DNA of 64,000 nucleotides from Bacteroides zoogleoformans (GCF_002998435.1 NZ_CP027231.1:847001-911000); one strand, 5' to 3'; shown: positions 18,989 through 28,490, counted from the stretch's first letter. Program-made: numbers and translations. The notes: a model not told the origin generated them from the sequence alone.

Positions 18989-20071
18989 ATGGGAAAATCT
19001 GCTGTAAAAGGCCTTTTTTATTTTTGTTTGGTAGCTGCCACTTTAGTGCTGGCAGCCCTAACCATAGCTGCGGGACAGTCCGGCAGCGTCAATCCCACAG
19101 AATCCGTCATCATGCCCTTGCTGGGGCTGGCCTTACCGGTGCTGCTCATCATCAATCTGATAGTGGCGATATGCTGGGCGATAGCACACCGATTCTGGGC
19201 GCTGGTTCCACTGGCAGCCGTCGGATCCAACTGGCCCTACCTCACCTCCGTCATCCAGTTCAATGCCGACAAGGAGAAAACGCCGGACGGCAAATACCTG
19301 AAGATTGCCACCTACAACGTACATGGCTTCGGCTACGAGGTGACGGGCTACTCTTGCAAAGAGATAGCACGCATCATGGAGCAAGAAGACGTAGATGTGC
19401 TCTGCTTTCAGGAGTTCGGCGACAACGAGTACTTCCCGATGGACAGCATCTACAAAACACTGTCACACTGGCCGCACATCCTCATGACAAGCAACGACTC
19501 TGCGCAAAACGTGCTGCCCATGGCCGTCTTCAGCCGCTACCCGCTCATCGACCGGCAACTCATCACCTATCGGGAGAGCTCCAACGGCAGCATGATGTGC
19601 GACGTCGTGGCAGGTGAAGATACCATCCGCCTGCTCAACAACCATCTGCAAACCACCGACGTGAACCGGAAACGCCACAAATGGCAACAGGAGATAGGAG
19701 TGACTGACGCTCGCCGCGAAGTGCATGTGGCCAAAGATGCAGCACTCACCCTGCACGGCAACTTCGTGAAACGTGCCGAGCAAACACAAATCATCGGTCA
19801 GTATGCCAAAGAAAGTCCTTACCCCGTATTGGTATGCGGTGACTTCAATTCACTTCCGTCATCGTACACCTACCACTATCTGACCGGTTTTCTGGAAGAC
19901 GGTTTCCGCAGTGCCGGATGGGGCTATATGCGCACCTATCGCTATGGAAAGGGGCTGCTGCGCATCGACTATATTTTCCATTCGCCTGCACTGAAAGGTA
20001 TCGACTACTACTCGCTCAATCTGGATTTGTGCAGCGACCACAATCCGGTGATCATGGAGGTGGAATACTAA
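18989..20071 (+). CDS. Membrane-anchored endonuclease/exonuclease/phosphatase-family protein
   Basis: A 360-residue protein with two or three N-terminal membrane helices (to about residue 90) and a C-terminal EEP domain of the DNase I/sphingomyelinase fold. The motifs are TYNVHG, the metal glutamate in LCFQEFGDN, VCGDFNSLPSS, RIDYIFHS and the end CSDHNPVIMEVEY. The start at ATG 18989 is chosen over the TTG at 18971. The active site should face the periplasm. The substrate, phospholipid, sugar phosphate or nucleic acid, cannot be told. Confidence 0.87.
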   Translation: MGKSAVKGLFYFCLVAATLVLAALTIAAGQSGSVNPTESVIMPLLGLALPVLLIINLIVAICWAIAHRFWALVPLAAVGSNWPYLTSVIQFNADKEKTPDGKYLKIATYNVHGFGYEVTGYSCKEIARIMEQEDVDVLCFQEFGDNEYFPMDSIYKTLSHWPHILMTSNDSAQNVLPMAVFSRYPLIDRQLITYRESSNGSMMCDVVAGEDTIRLLNNHLQTTDVNRKRHKWQQEIGVTDARREVHVAKDAALTLHGNFVKRAEQTQIIGQYAKESPYPVLVCGDFNSLPSSYTYHYLTGFLEDGFRSAGWGYMRTYRYGKGLLRIDYIFHSPALKGIDYYSLNLDLCSDHNPVIMEVEY

Positions 20072-20077
20072 AAAAAA

Positions 20078-20116
20078 CGGGCATGAACCCATCTGAAGTT
20101 CAGAAGTTCATGCCCG
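20078..20116. terminator. Bidirectional intrinsic terminator
   Basis: CGGGCATGAAC and GTTCATGCCCG form an 11-bp stem, followed by GCTCTTTCTTTT on the plus strand and a run of seven or more T on the minus strand. It separates the converging phosphatase and nuclease genes. Confidence 0.85.
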
Positions 20117-20176
20117 GCTCTTTCTTTTAAAATCTAACGTCTAAACCTAAAGTCCGACAACGATGTCCTGGCTATC

Positions 20177-21856
20177 CTACCATGCCCAATCGGTCAAAAC
20201 ATAAGAGCTTTCCACTTGGTTTTCCAAGTCATCCGGCAGGTTACAGAAGAAGTCTATACCGGAGAAAGCTTCCAGTTCATCGATGCTGACTAAATACTGC
20301 TGCATCTCTGTGGCTGTAGGCTTCTTCGGCAATCCCTCCTTATGCTCAACCAAGAAAGCAATGGCATGGTACACTCCGTTTTTCTCGGAAAGTATAGCCG
20401 CAAAGTAATATTGCGGACAAGCCAATCCTTTCACCGTAAAACCTCCCGCATTAGTAGCAGGAACTATGCCATTAGGATCTGCTATAGTACCGGTAAAGTT
20501 CTTAAGCAAACGATTCAGCGTACCTCCCTTGGTGATATATACCTTATCATAAACATTCGGGATTGCACGTCCCCACTTTCGTATCTGATTTTCAACAGAT
20601 AACCAAAAGCCACTGTTGAAATCATTAATCTGCGGACTCATGTTACTATAATAGAATGTCTGTTCATTAGCCTCCTTGAAATACACACGATCTTCGGAAG
20701 CACAAATGTGCCCGCGGTCAAATCCGTCACCTTTATGCCATTCATTGTCCACCTGCATCTCTTTCGGAAGTTTCGGGTCTACATTCCAAGCGTCAGTACG
20801 CTTCACGTTATCTTGTTTCGTAACAGTATCGAAAACAAAAGCGACCCATGCCGAATGCTTCATGGCATCATTCCACTCCAGCGCATAATTGAAGACGGTC
20901 TGATTATTGACCGACACGGTATGCTCCACATAGTAATTGGCGGAATTGAGGTGCGGAATGGAATAATCGGTCACATAGGCTCTGCCTTCCGTCACCACAT
21001 TGGCATTCGTATTCACAATCTTTTCGCGCGAAGAGAGGAGATATTCCACCCCTACATCATCACCGTCTATATAGGCAACGCGAAGTTTAAGGAATACATA
21101 CTCCTGCGGAGTGGTGTAACGCACCCAATAGGCGGAATTCCCTGCAATCGGCGCAGTGGTTTTCCACTCCGTCACCGCAGAAACAGCCGGGAGAGCGGAG
21201 AGTTTAGACACTCCGTCGTACTTTGCAAAGCCGTAATTCACCCCTTTAAGCTCTTTATTCCCGATAAGGATTCTTGAAGCAAGCCCTTCGGGCAATAATC
21301 CCTCAGCAGTTGCACCACCGCCGGCATAGCCTTTCAGCACAAAGGCCTTGGCGCCTGACTCCGTAAGTTCTATGGAGTTGATGTCCGGACGTTTTTGCAT
21401 GGAGGCTACCTTATACTCCACGCCAACCTTGTTCCCGTCGATATACGCCACGCGAAGCTTGATGTAACCGTAATGCGTGGTTGTGACATAGCGCACCCAG
21501 GCCGTCGCTGCTGCCGTAAGCTCCAATGTCTCTCTCCAGTCGGACACCGTAGAGAAATCCGGCATCGCATCCAAACGCTCCACCTTGCTGCAAACGGCAA
21601 AAATATAATCAGTGCCGCACAGCTTTTTATCCTTGATATATACCGGCGTGGCGAAGCCTTCGGGCTGTAAGATTCCTCCGGCGGTAACCCCATCGGAATA
21701 TCCCAACATTATCAACTTCGATGAGCCGGTTTCCGTACTTTCAATCACTTTTTCCTTTGGAATCGTAGGTTCCGGAGAGTCGCCCGACGAGCTGCAACCT
21801 ATAAGCAAGGCAGCAATCAAGCAAGGCAAAATCTTAAACATCTTCTTCATAACCAT
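20177..21856 (-). CDS. Surface DNA/RNA non-specific endonuclease lipoprotein
   Basis: A 559-residue lipoprotein (lipobox LLIGCSSSG). Two imperfect copies of a roughly 120-residue domain come first, sharing the end LKLRVAYIDG(D/N)xVGVEY. A NucA/Serratia-type nuclease domain follows: the catalytic motif is FDRGHICASEDR near residue 375, and the metal asparagine is in NMSPQINDFNSGFW. Enzymes of this type cut DNA and RNA with Mg2+. The gene follows the lipoprotein and TonB receptor genes on the same strand but has a terminator-like hairpin just before it. The start could also be the ATG two codons downstream. The receptor's role in taking up the products is inference. Confidence 0.88.
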   Translation of the reverse strand: MVMKKMFKILPCLIAALLIGCSSSGDSPEPTIPKEKVIESTETGSSKLIMLGYSDGVTAGGILQPEGFATPVYIKDKKLCGTDYIFAVCSKVERLDAMPDFSTVSDWRETLELTAAATAWVRYVTTTHYGYIKLRVAYIDGNKVGVEYKVASMQKRPDINSIELTESGAKAFVLKGYAGGGATAEGLLPEGLASRILIGNKELKGVNYGFAKYDGVSKLSALPAVSAVTEWKTTAPIAGNSAYWVRYTTPQEYVFLKLRVAYIDGDDVGVEYLLSSREKIVNTNANVVTEGRAYVTDYSIPHLNSANYYVEHTVSVNNQTVFNYALEWNDAMKHSAWVAFVFDTVTKQDNVKRTDAWNVDPKLPKEMQVDNEWHKGDGFDRGHICASEDRVYFKEANEQTFYYSNMSPQINDFNSGFWLSVENQIRKWGRAIPNVYDKVYITKGGTLNRLLKNFTGTIADPNGIVPATNAGGFTVKGLACPQYYFAAILSEKNGVYHAIAFLVEHKEGLPKKPTATEMQQYLVSIDELEAFSGIDFFCNLPDDLENQVESSYVLTDWAW

Positions 21857-21876
21857 TCTATCCTTTTTCTGTGAAA

Positions 21877-21906
21877 AAAGGGAGCAGTGTAAACGCTACT
21901 CCCTTT
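21877..21906 (-). terminator. Terminator between the lipoprotein and nuclease genes
   Basis: AAAGGGAG and CTCCCTTT form a stem with a partly paired interior, followed by six T on the minus strand. It ends 20 bp before the nuclease start and would reduce read-through into the nuclease gene. Confidence 0.65.
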
Positions 21907-21928
21907 CATTGATTCATAAGTCCGTTAT

Positions 21929-23248
21929 TCAGCGTTTCACAGGACCTGCTGTCTTTTCAAACTTCTTGGTTTCTTCGTTGTACATGAATGACATGCCATA
22001 AAGGCCATCACCGCGTCCGCCATACACCTTGTACACGGCAACATAACTGATACCCGGATCCGGTGTATCAATCCAAGAAGGAAGCAGAATATCAGCAAGT
22101 CCCTGGGCAATACGCTCATCCATGATAGTCTGAATCTCTTCGTCAGATTTACCGGTCAGATAACCATCAACATTATAATAGTTTTTCCATGTATTATATT
22201 TATTGTTGATATTGCTGTATTTGCTTGAAGATCCAAAATAGTATTCCTCTTGCGTTGCATTCTGAGTGCTCAAGAAGGCCGGCTTATTAGCCGTAACCCA
22301 GGTAACCAAAGCTTTATAATCAGCCTCAACCATGGTAATCACTTTTGTTCCTCCCAACAATCTGACAATGCTCCAGGCAGCGCCATCATAGGTCATCTCG
22401 GCAATTTTCGTCGATACGGTCAGCACTTCCGCAAAGGGGTTATAGGCTGTCCATGCATTGCCGTCGAACTTATACAAAGCTGTCTTCACCGTGGTCGTTT
22501 TGTTGGCATAAAACTTATAAGAAATCTCGCAAGTAGCCCCCGATTTCGTATAAGGGAAAGCCTTTTTCAAAAAGATGGGCAGGTAGAAATCAATATCCAT
22601 ATTGGCATCGAAGTTCTTATACTTACCCGGCTGACCTTTTTCGGTACCCATGGAAACATAATCCTCATCAGTCAAGGTATATTTCTTGTCAGGAGTGAAG
22701 CTGCTGTATTCGGTCCAACCGGTGGCAGTCTTCTGATACACCTTCACCTGGGTAGATTTAGAACCAGCATAGAAGACATAAGAGATGGCTACAATTTTTC
22801 CTGTTGCCAAATCGGCATACTTCGACGTACAGAAATTCTTGAGGTATTTATCCACATCCATGCTGGCGTCAAAGTTCTTGTACTTGCCCGGTTGCCCTTT
22901 TTCAGTACCCATCGCAATATAATCCGCATCGGTCAGAGTGTATTCCACATCAGCTTTCAGCTCTTCAAAGTCTTTAGTGATGTCGCCACATTTCACGCTG
23001 ACCTTAGCCGAAGATCCTTTGTCGCAATAAGGGAACTTGGCTTTCAACATCGCATTCAAGGCTTTCTGCAGAGCAGCTTTGTCCGTGAAATACCCCTCAC
23101 CGGGATAATTTCCGGTGAACTCTCCTTCATACTGGGCAACATCGGTTATCTTGATGTCATCATAACCTTCAAAGTTGTCTTTATTATAGTCGCATCCCAT
23201 CAGTACGGCTATTGCCGCGAACATGGACGCCCAAAAATATTTCTTCAT
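21929..23248 (-). CDS. Lipoprotein with internal duplicated TDxDY repeat
   Basis: A 439-residue lipoprotein with lipobox VLMGC. A GGGAG ribosome-binding site is only 2 bp from the first ATG (23257) but well placed for the second, chosen here. A segment of about 33 residues is almost exactly duplicated near residues 105 and 190, starting YTLTDADYIAMGTEKGQPGK and YTLTDEDYVSMGTEKGQPGK; a weaker third TDxDY-like copy reads VEADYKALV. I recognise no enzyme domain. The position between a TonB receptor and a nuclease suggests a surface binding protein for the same substrate, which is inference. Confidence 0.75.
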   Translation of the reverse strand: MKKYFWASMFAAIAVLMGCDYNKDNFEGYDDIKITDVAQYEGEFTGNYPGEGYFTDKAALQKALNAMLKAKFPYCDKGSSAKVSVKCGDITKDFEELKADVEYTLTDADYIAMGTEKGQPGKYKNFDASMDVDKYLKNFCTSKYADLATGKIVAISYVFYAGSKSTQVKVYQKTATGWTEYSSFTPDKKYTLTDEDYVSMGTEKGQPGKYKNFDANMDIDFYLPIFLKKAFPYTKSGATCEISYKFYANKTTTVKTALYKFDGNAWTAYNPFAEVLTVSTKIAEMTYDGAAWSIVRLLGGTKVITMVEADYKALVTWVTANKPAFLSTQNATQEEYYFGSSSKYSNINNKYNTWKNYYNVDGYLTGKSDEEIQTIMDERIAQGLADILLPSWIDTPDPGISYVAVYKVYGGRGDGLYGMSFMYNEETKKFEKTAGPVKR

Positions 23249-23268
23249 AATTGTCATATCTCCCTCTT

Positions 23269-25974
23269 TTAGAAATTAACTTTAAGTTTTAAAGACATAT
23301 TACGTCCGAAACCGTAGAACACACGGTAAGCAGATTTCCATGTATGGTCGCCGCCGTCGAATGCAGAGTTGATATACTCTTGGTTGAACAGATTCTCTAT
23401 GTTACCCGAAAGGGTGGTCTTCAATCCGGCAATTTCAAAAGCATAGCTTCCGCTGAAGTCAACAGTAGAGTAAGAAGGAATACGCCAAGGGGTCTCATAG
23501 ATCTTCTGTCCTCCGAGGGAAATGTCATTGCTCTGAACAGCATAGTCGGCATAGTTGCGACCGTAGAAGTTCCAGTCCATACTCAAGCGCAAGCCCTTCA
23601 TCGGGAATACATTCAGGCCAATGGCAGCCGTGGTCTGTGCAGAGCCACCTTCCATAACATCTTTTTGACCTATCAACATGGTAGCGTGATCTGCCGCACC
23701 AATGGCAGAAGCCACTTTATAGTCCTTGGTCATAGGCTGTCCGCCCGAATTGTAGAAGTAACCTACCGGATTGTTCGTCCAGCGCCAGTCGCCTACAGAC
23801 AACATACCGGTAACATTCATCCATCTTACAGGTTTATAGTTCATTTCCAACTCAATTCCTTGGTGAGTGGAGTTCACACCTTGCATATTCACCATGGCAC
23901 GATCCAAGTTGCCGTTTGCATCCGTATAGTCAAAAGAACGAGCCATTGTCTTATCTTTCCATACGGTATGGTAAGCATTCAAGTTGGCCGTAAATACCCG
24001 AGAACGATATCCGTAGCCCACTTCAAAGCTCAGCACCTTTTCGTTCACGGCATCCTTGTTCACGGCATTGCTTACTGTAGAAGAAAGGAATGCGCCGCCC
24101 GAGAAGTAAGGCGCACGGCTGATGTAACCTACATTGGCAAATACATTGTTGTGTTCGTCCAAGTTATAGTTGGCACCCCCCTTAACAGTGAAGCCCAACT
24201 TATTTACCTTATCTGATTTGGCGTGAGCCTCATCATAATAGAAGCGGTCGTAACGCCATTGGCTTACTTCGCTGATAGAACCGGAAACAAAAGCAGTCAG
24301 CTTGTCGTTGTCATATTCAGCCTGACCGAATACGCCGCCCTGCAATACGTGTCCATCGTAATCGCGATATACAACGTCGCCTACAGTAAGCTTTTTATAG
24401 TTAAAAGCATCAGTACCGGCTCCGGCAAAATTGGCCGCCTTCACATTCTTACGATAACGGTCGATGTAATAAGAGCCGTTATAAAGGTCGATGATTTCAT
24501 TGGTATGCGTACCGATGTAGTAACGGGCGTCAATACCGACGTAGAAGTTGATTCGGTCATTCAACTCTTTCGTATAAGTAGAAAGCAGGCCATACCATTT
24601 ATGCAGATTTTTCGATACGGACATCACCATCTGCGAACCGCTTGTGCTTTGTTCGTTCATTTCCTGAATCTTATCATAAGCGAATGTTCCGTCCGCATTG
24701 CGGAATGTGGTGTTCAGAATGCCGTCCGAAGTTCCGTACCATGCACTGGAATAAGCGCTGGTACCCTGGCCGCTATAGCCATATCCATCGCCGATGGACA
24801 TATAGATCATACTGTTCAGAGAAGAAGTTGTATTAATCTGCCAAGAGTGGTTGAGCTGTATCTGCGGCTTATGATATTTGTTGCGGGCAGAAGTCTTGCG
24901 TTCGCCATTTTTGCCGAAGCCATAAGTGGCGTTATAACGATATTGCTCGCCCGGCAACATATATTTCTGTACTTGTTGCCACCCTTCAATGGTCAGTCCG
25001 TCGTAATTACTACGTTGGTTGTGCCACTGAGGAGCGCCAAAAGCCGTCAAAGACACTTGATGATTATCTCCCAAACGCTTGGCAAGACTGGCAAAATAAG
25101 TGTAGCCTTCAAATTCGGTACCTTGCACGTAGCCGTCTCCCCAAGACTTACCACCCAAAAGGGTAAATGCCCAACCATCCTTCGTCAAACCGGAAGAGAC
25201 ACTGAACAACACCTTGTTATACCCATCATTACCTACGGCATAGCTGGCAAATCCGCCTTTCTTGGCATCGGTAGCTTTGGTCACGATATTGATAGAACCA
25301 CCTACCGAAGGGGCGGAAACCTTGGACGCACCCAACCCGCGCTGATACTGCACGTTACTCGAGACATCGGTCAAACCGGCCCAATTACTCCAATAAACAC
25401 CGCCCCACTCCATGTCGTTCATGGGAGCGCCATTCACCAATACAGCCACGTTCTCCGACTTAAAACCGCGGATGTTCACTTTGGAGTCTCCATAACCGCC
25501 ACCGGCACGACTGACGTATACACCCGGAGAAGACTTCAATATCTGCGGAAAGTCGGCTGTTCCGATACGTTCCTCGATATAGGCGGGAGCAATGGTGGAC
25601 ATAGCCACAGGCGTTTTACGTGCAATGGCTTGAGAAGTGATTACCACATCGTTCAAGGCCACGGCGTCCGCATGCATCTGGATTGTTCCCCAATCCACCG
25701 ATGCACCTTTCTGGGTAATTTTCCTCTTGAGGTCCTTGTAACCTACGTACTTGAATAATAAAGTTCCGTTTGGGGCTACTTCTTGCTTGAAATAACCGTC
25801 GATGTCAGTCACTGTTCCTTGCGTAGTACCCTCCACCATTACGGCAGCCCCTACCAACGGCTCACCCGTTTCCGCATCAACAAGTTGACCTTTCACTGTG
25901 GTCTGGGCAGATGCCACGGCACCAAATGCCGACAATACGGCCACCAACAGGAAATGAATTAGATGTCTTCTCAT
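23269..25974 (-). CDS. TonB-dependent outer-membrane receptor with carboxypeptidase-like N-domain
   Basis: A 901-residue outer-membrane receptor. A signal peptide (GAVASAQ) is followed by a CarboxypepD_reg-like domain (VKGQLVDAETGEPLVGAAV), the plug domain (PQILKSSPGVYVSRAGGG and VNIRGFKSENVAVLVNGAP) and a 22-strand barrel ending RNMSLKLKVNF. It has no SusD partner, unlike glycan receptors. It heads a minus-strand cluster with the TDxDY lipoprotein (20-bp gap) and the surface nuclease, which suggests energy-driven import of something those two bind or release. Confidence 0.92.
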   Translation of the reverse strand: MRRHLIHFLLVAVLSAFGAVASAQTTVKGQLVDAETGEPLVGAAVMVEGTTQGTVTDIDGYFKQEVAPNGTLLFKYVGYKDLKRKITQKGASVDWGTIQMHADAVALNDVVITSQAIARKTPVAMSTIAPAYIEERIGTADFPQILKSSPGVYVSRAGGGYGDSKVNIRGFKSENVAVLVNGAPMNDMEWGGVYWSNWAGLTDVSSNVQYQRGLGASKVSAPSVGGSINIVTKATDAKKGGFASYAVGNDGYNKVLFSVSSGLTKDGWAFTLLGGKSWGDGYVQGTEFEGYTYFASLAKRLGDNHQVSLTAFGAPQWHNQRSNYDGLTIEGWQQVQKYMLPGEQYRYNATYGFGKNGERKTSARNKYHKPQIQLNHSWQINTTSSLNSMIYMSIGDGYGYSGQGTSAYSSAWYGTSDGILNTTFRNADGTFAYDKIQEMNEQSTSGSQMVMSVSKNLHKWYGLLSTYTKELNDRINFYVGIDARYYIGTHTNEIIDLYNGSYYIDRYRKNVKAANFAGAGTDAFNYKKLTVGDVVYRDYDGHVLQGGVFGQAEYDNDKLTAFVSGSISEVSQWRYDRFYYDEAHAKSDKVNKLGFTVKGGANYNLDEHNNVFANVGYISRAPYFSGGAFLSSTVSNAVNKDAVNEKVLSFEVGYGYRSRVFTANLNAYHTVWKDKTMARSFDYTDANGNLDRAMVNMQGVNSTHQGIELEMNYKPVRWMNVTGMLSVGDWRWTNNPVGYFYNSGGQPMTKDYKVASAIGAADHATMLIGQKDVMEGGSAQTTAAIGLNVFPMKGLRLSMDWNFYGRNYADYAVQSNDISLGGQKIYETPWRIPSYSTVDFSGSYAFEIAGLKTTLSGNIENLFNQEYINSAFDGGDHTWKSAYRVFYGFGRNMSLKLKVNF

Positions 25975-26032
25975 AATTCTGTTTTTTGTTAATAGATAGT
26001 ATTAATTAAATATTAAATTCTGTTTCAAGTCG

Positions 26033-26040
26033 CAAATATA
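26033..26040 (-). promoter_or_regulatory. Candidate -7 box for the TonB-nuclease operon
   Basis: On the minus strand TATATTTG, 58 bp upstream of the receptor start at 25974. Confidence 0.5.
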
Positions 26041-26144
26041 AAAAAAATAAGTCAGTATATATTGCGTTTATGCCACCTTTTTTTCACACCAAGAAAGTAA
26101 CTTTGATTTTTTTCCAAATAGCTCGAAGAGCAATTAAACACAAA

Positions 26145-26170
26145 AAGCTCCGCCTTCGAGGGCAGAGCTT
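26145..26170 (-). terminator. Intrinsic terminator of ettA
   Basis: AAGCTC and GAGCTT plus inner G/C pairs close a TTCG-type loop; on the minus strand the stem is followed by TTTTTGTG. It lies 50 bp past the ettA stop. Confidence 0.75.
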
Positions 26171-26218
26171 TCCGTCTTTCTTTAAATCGGCCGATACGCT
26201 TTCATTATGCGGTCAAAA

Positions 26219-27916
26219 TCAATCTGTCGCAAGTTTTCTGTAACGCACGCGTGTAGGTTCTTCCTTACCTAAACGTTTCAGTTTATTCTCCTCATATTCG
26301 GAATAAGAGCCTTCAAAGAAGAACACGTTGGAATCTCCCTCAAAAGCCAGAATGTGCGTACAAATACGGTCGAGGAACCAACGGTCGTGACTGATAACCA
26401 CGGCACAACCGGCAAAATCTTCCAACCCCTCTTCGAGCGCACGAAGCGTATTCACGTCAATATCATTGGTAGGTTCGTCGAGAAGCAGCACATTGCCCTC
26501 TTCCTTCAGGCAAAGAGCCAAGTGCAGGCGGTTACGCTCACCTCCGGAAAGCACTCCGCAGAGTTTCTCCTGATCGGCTCCGGAGAAGTTGAAACGAGAC
26601 AGATAGGCACGTGCGTTGACGTCGCGCCCGCCCATGCGGATCAAATCGTTACCGCCGGAAATCACTTGATACACGCTCTTGCCGGGGTCGATGTCTTTGT
26701 GTTGCTGATCCACATAAGCCACTTTTACGGTCTCTCCCACTTCAAACTCGCCTTTGTCTGCCTTCTCCAGGCCCATGATCAGGCGGAAGAGCGTCGTCTT
26801 TCCGGCACCGTTAGGGCCGATGATGCCTACTATGCCATTAGGCGGAAGCATGAAGTTGAGATTATCGAACAAGAGTTTCTCCCCGAATGCTTTTGCCACG
26901 TTCTTGGCCTCAATCACCTTGTTGCCCAGACGAGGACCGTTCGGTATGAAGATTTCCAACTTCTCTTCTTTCTCCTTCACGTCCTCGCTCAGCAGCTTGT
27001 CATAAGAGTTCAAGCGAGCCTTTCCTTTGGCCTGACGGGCTTTAGGAGCCATACGTACCCACTCCAGCTCGCGTTCCAAGGTCTTGCGGCGCTTGCTGGC
27101 CGTCTTCTCCTCCATCTCCATACGCTTGGTCTTCTGCTCCAGCCAGCCGGAGTAGTTGCCTTTCCAAGGGATGCCCTCTCCACGGTCCAGCTCAAGAATC
27201 CATCCGGCCACATGGTCGAGGAAGTAGCGGTCGTGAGTCACGGCAATCACTGTACCTTCATATTGCTGCAAATGTTGCTCCAGCCAATCGATGGATTCGG
27301 CGTCAAGGTGGTTGGTAGGCTCGTCGAGCAGAAGCACGTCCGGCTTCTGCAACAACAGGCGGCAAAGAGCCACGCGGCGACGTTCGCCTCCCGACAGATG
27401 TTCCACAGACTGGTCTTCGGGCGGACAACGCAAAGCATCCATGGCACGCTCCAGTTTGCTGTCAAGGTTCCATGCGTCGGTAGCATCTATGATATCCTGC
27501 AATTCGGCCTGACGAGCGAAGAGTTTATCCATCTTATCCTGATCCTCATAATACTCGGGCAAACCGAACTTCTGATTGATTTCCTCATATTCCGTGAGCG
27601 CATCCACAACGGGTTGCACCCCTTCCATTACAATTTCCTTCACCGTCTTTGCAGGGTCAAGATAGGGTTCCTGAGCAAGATATCCCACCGAATATCCGGG
27701 CGAAAACACCACTTCTCCTTGATAAGACTTATCCAGGCCGGCAATAATCTTCAGCAAGGTGGACTTGCCCGAACCGTTCAAACCGATAATCCCGATTTTC
27801 GCTCCATAGAAGAATGAAAGGTATATATTCTTCAATACTTGCTTATTGTTCTGCTGGATGGTTTTGTTCAGCCCCACCATAGAAAAGATGATTTTCTTAT
27901 CGTCTACTGTTGCCAT
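26219..27916 (-). CDS. ettA: Energy-dependent translational throttle protein EttA (ABC-F)
   Basis: A 565-residue ABC-F protein with two ATPase cassettes and no membrane part; EttA binds the ribosomal E site and gates the first elongation step by ATP state. The first cassette has Walker A GLNGSGKST, signature LSGGERRRVAL and Walker B LLLDEPTNHLD. The second has GPNGAGKTT, LSGGERNRLHL and LLLDEPTNDID. The arm and the linker of about 80 residues rich in K, R and E (ASKRRKTLERELEWVR) are those of EttA rather than of resistance ABC-F proteins. It is single, with its own promoter and terminator. Confidence 0.93.
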   Translation of the reverse strand: MATVDDKKIIFSMVGLNKTIQQNNKQVLKNIYLSFFYGAKIGIIGLNGSGKSTLLKIIAGLDKSYQGEVVFSPGYSVGYLAQEPYLDPAKTVKEIVMEGVQPVVDALTEYEEINQKFGLPEYYEDQDKMDKLFARQAELQDIIDATDAWNLDSKLERAMDALRCPPEDQSVEHLSGGERRRVALCRLLLQKPDVLLLDEPTNHLDAESIDWLEQHLQQYEGTVIAVTHDRYFLDHVAGWILELDRGEGIPWKGNYSGWLEQKTKRMEMEEKTASKRRKTLERELEWVRMAPKARQAKGKARLNSYDKLLSEDVKEKEEKLEIFIPNGPRLGNKVIEAKNVAKAFGEKLLFDNLNFMLPPNGIVGIIGPNGAGKTTLFRLIMGLEKADKGEFEVGETVKVAYVDQQHKDIDPGKSVYQVISGGNDLIRMGGRDVNARAYLSRFNFSGADQEKLCGVLSGGERNRLHLALCLKEEGNVLLLDEPTNDIDVNTLRALEEGLEDFAGCAVVISHDRWFLDRICTHILAFEGDSNVFFFEGSYSEYEENKLKRLGKEEPTRVRYRKLATD

Positions 27917-27954
27917 GTATTCTAAAAAATAATTAGTGATTAATGTTCAGTGGG

Positions 27955-27962
27955 CAAAGATA
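27955..27962 (-). promoter_or_regulatory. Candidate -7 box of ettA
   Basis: TATCTTTG on the minus strand, 38 bp upstream of the start codon at 27916 and back to back with the tRNA-Lys promoter. Confidence 0.55.
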
Positions 27963-27980
27963 TAAAAAAAACGAAAAATC

Positions 27981-28011
27981 TTTGCTCTTTCCGAAAATGT
28001 ATCTATCTTTG
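27981..28011 (+). promoter_or_regulatory. Promoter of tRNA-Lys
   Basis: TTTG (27981-27984), a 19-bp spacer and TATCTTTG (28004-28011) match both halves of the Bacteroides housekeeping promoter, 25 bp before the tRNA. Confidence 0.8.
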
Positions 28012-28036
28012 CAGCCGCTTAACCGCAATAAGGTTT

Positions 28037-28112
28037 GATTCGCTAGCTCAGCAGGTAGAGCACAACACTTTTAATGTTGGGGTCCTGGGTTCGAGCCCCA
28101 GGCGGATCACCA
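28037..28112 (+). tRNA. tRNA-Lys (anticodon TTT)
   Basis: A 76-base cloverleaf with encoded CCA. The acceptor arms are GATTCGC and GCGGATC (one G-T pair), the D loop holds AGCTCAGCAGGTAGAGC, the anticodon stem is CAACA/TGTTG around CTTTTAA, and the T arm has the usual GGTTCGAGCCC. The TTT anticodon reads AAA and AAG lysine codons. Confidence 0.97.
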
Positions 28113-28372
28113 AACCAAAAAGACTTTTCACGGGGATTGAATTAAATACTCGACAAAAGCTTGCCAATAGCCACGTGCGGCAAGCACATTCTCTGAATCC
28201 ATATCCTCTCTATCCGGCTTCCATGCACCGCTTTTTACTTTGTTTATCGCATCATTCAAAACGAAGTATTATTTTCCATAATCGAAAATTACGCACTACA
28301 TACTTACCATGTCAGAACTATACCAAAGCCGTATCTCCCCCGTATCCGCTCCGTGTCTATTAGGAAGGAGGT

Positions 28373-28449
28373 TATACGGAGATGATACGGAGATGATACG
28401 GAGATGATACGGAGGTGATACGGAGGTGATACGGAGGTGATGCGGAGCA
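28373..28449. repeat. Tandem array of seven 11-bp units
   Basis: The unit GATACGGAGRT repeats seven times without a change of phase (first unit TTATACGGAGA-like, last GATGCGGAGCA). Eleven bases are about one helical turn. It lies in the 680-bp stretch between tRNA-Lys and the GH36 gene, which otherwise contains only a fucosidase relic. The short frames over it translate to a repeated peptide and are not genes. Confidence 0.85.
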
Positions 28450-28490
28450 GGTAGATACTTGACACGCAAATTATTTGTTTTTTCCCCGTC

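Noticed and set aside
24223..25758. 511-codon plus-strand frame opposite the TonB receptor
   Set aside because: Antisense shadow; the receptor frame has signal peptide, plug and barrel motifs in order.
26354..27817. 487-codon plus-strand frame opposite ettA
   Set aside because: Antisense shadow of two ATPase cassettes with all motifs intact.
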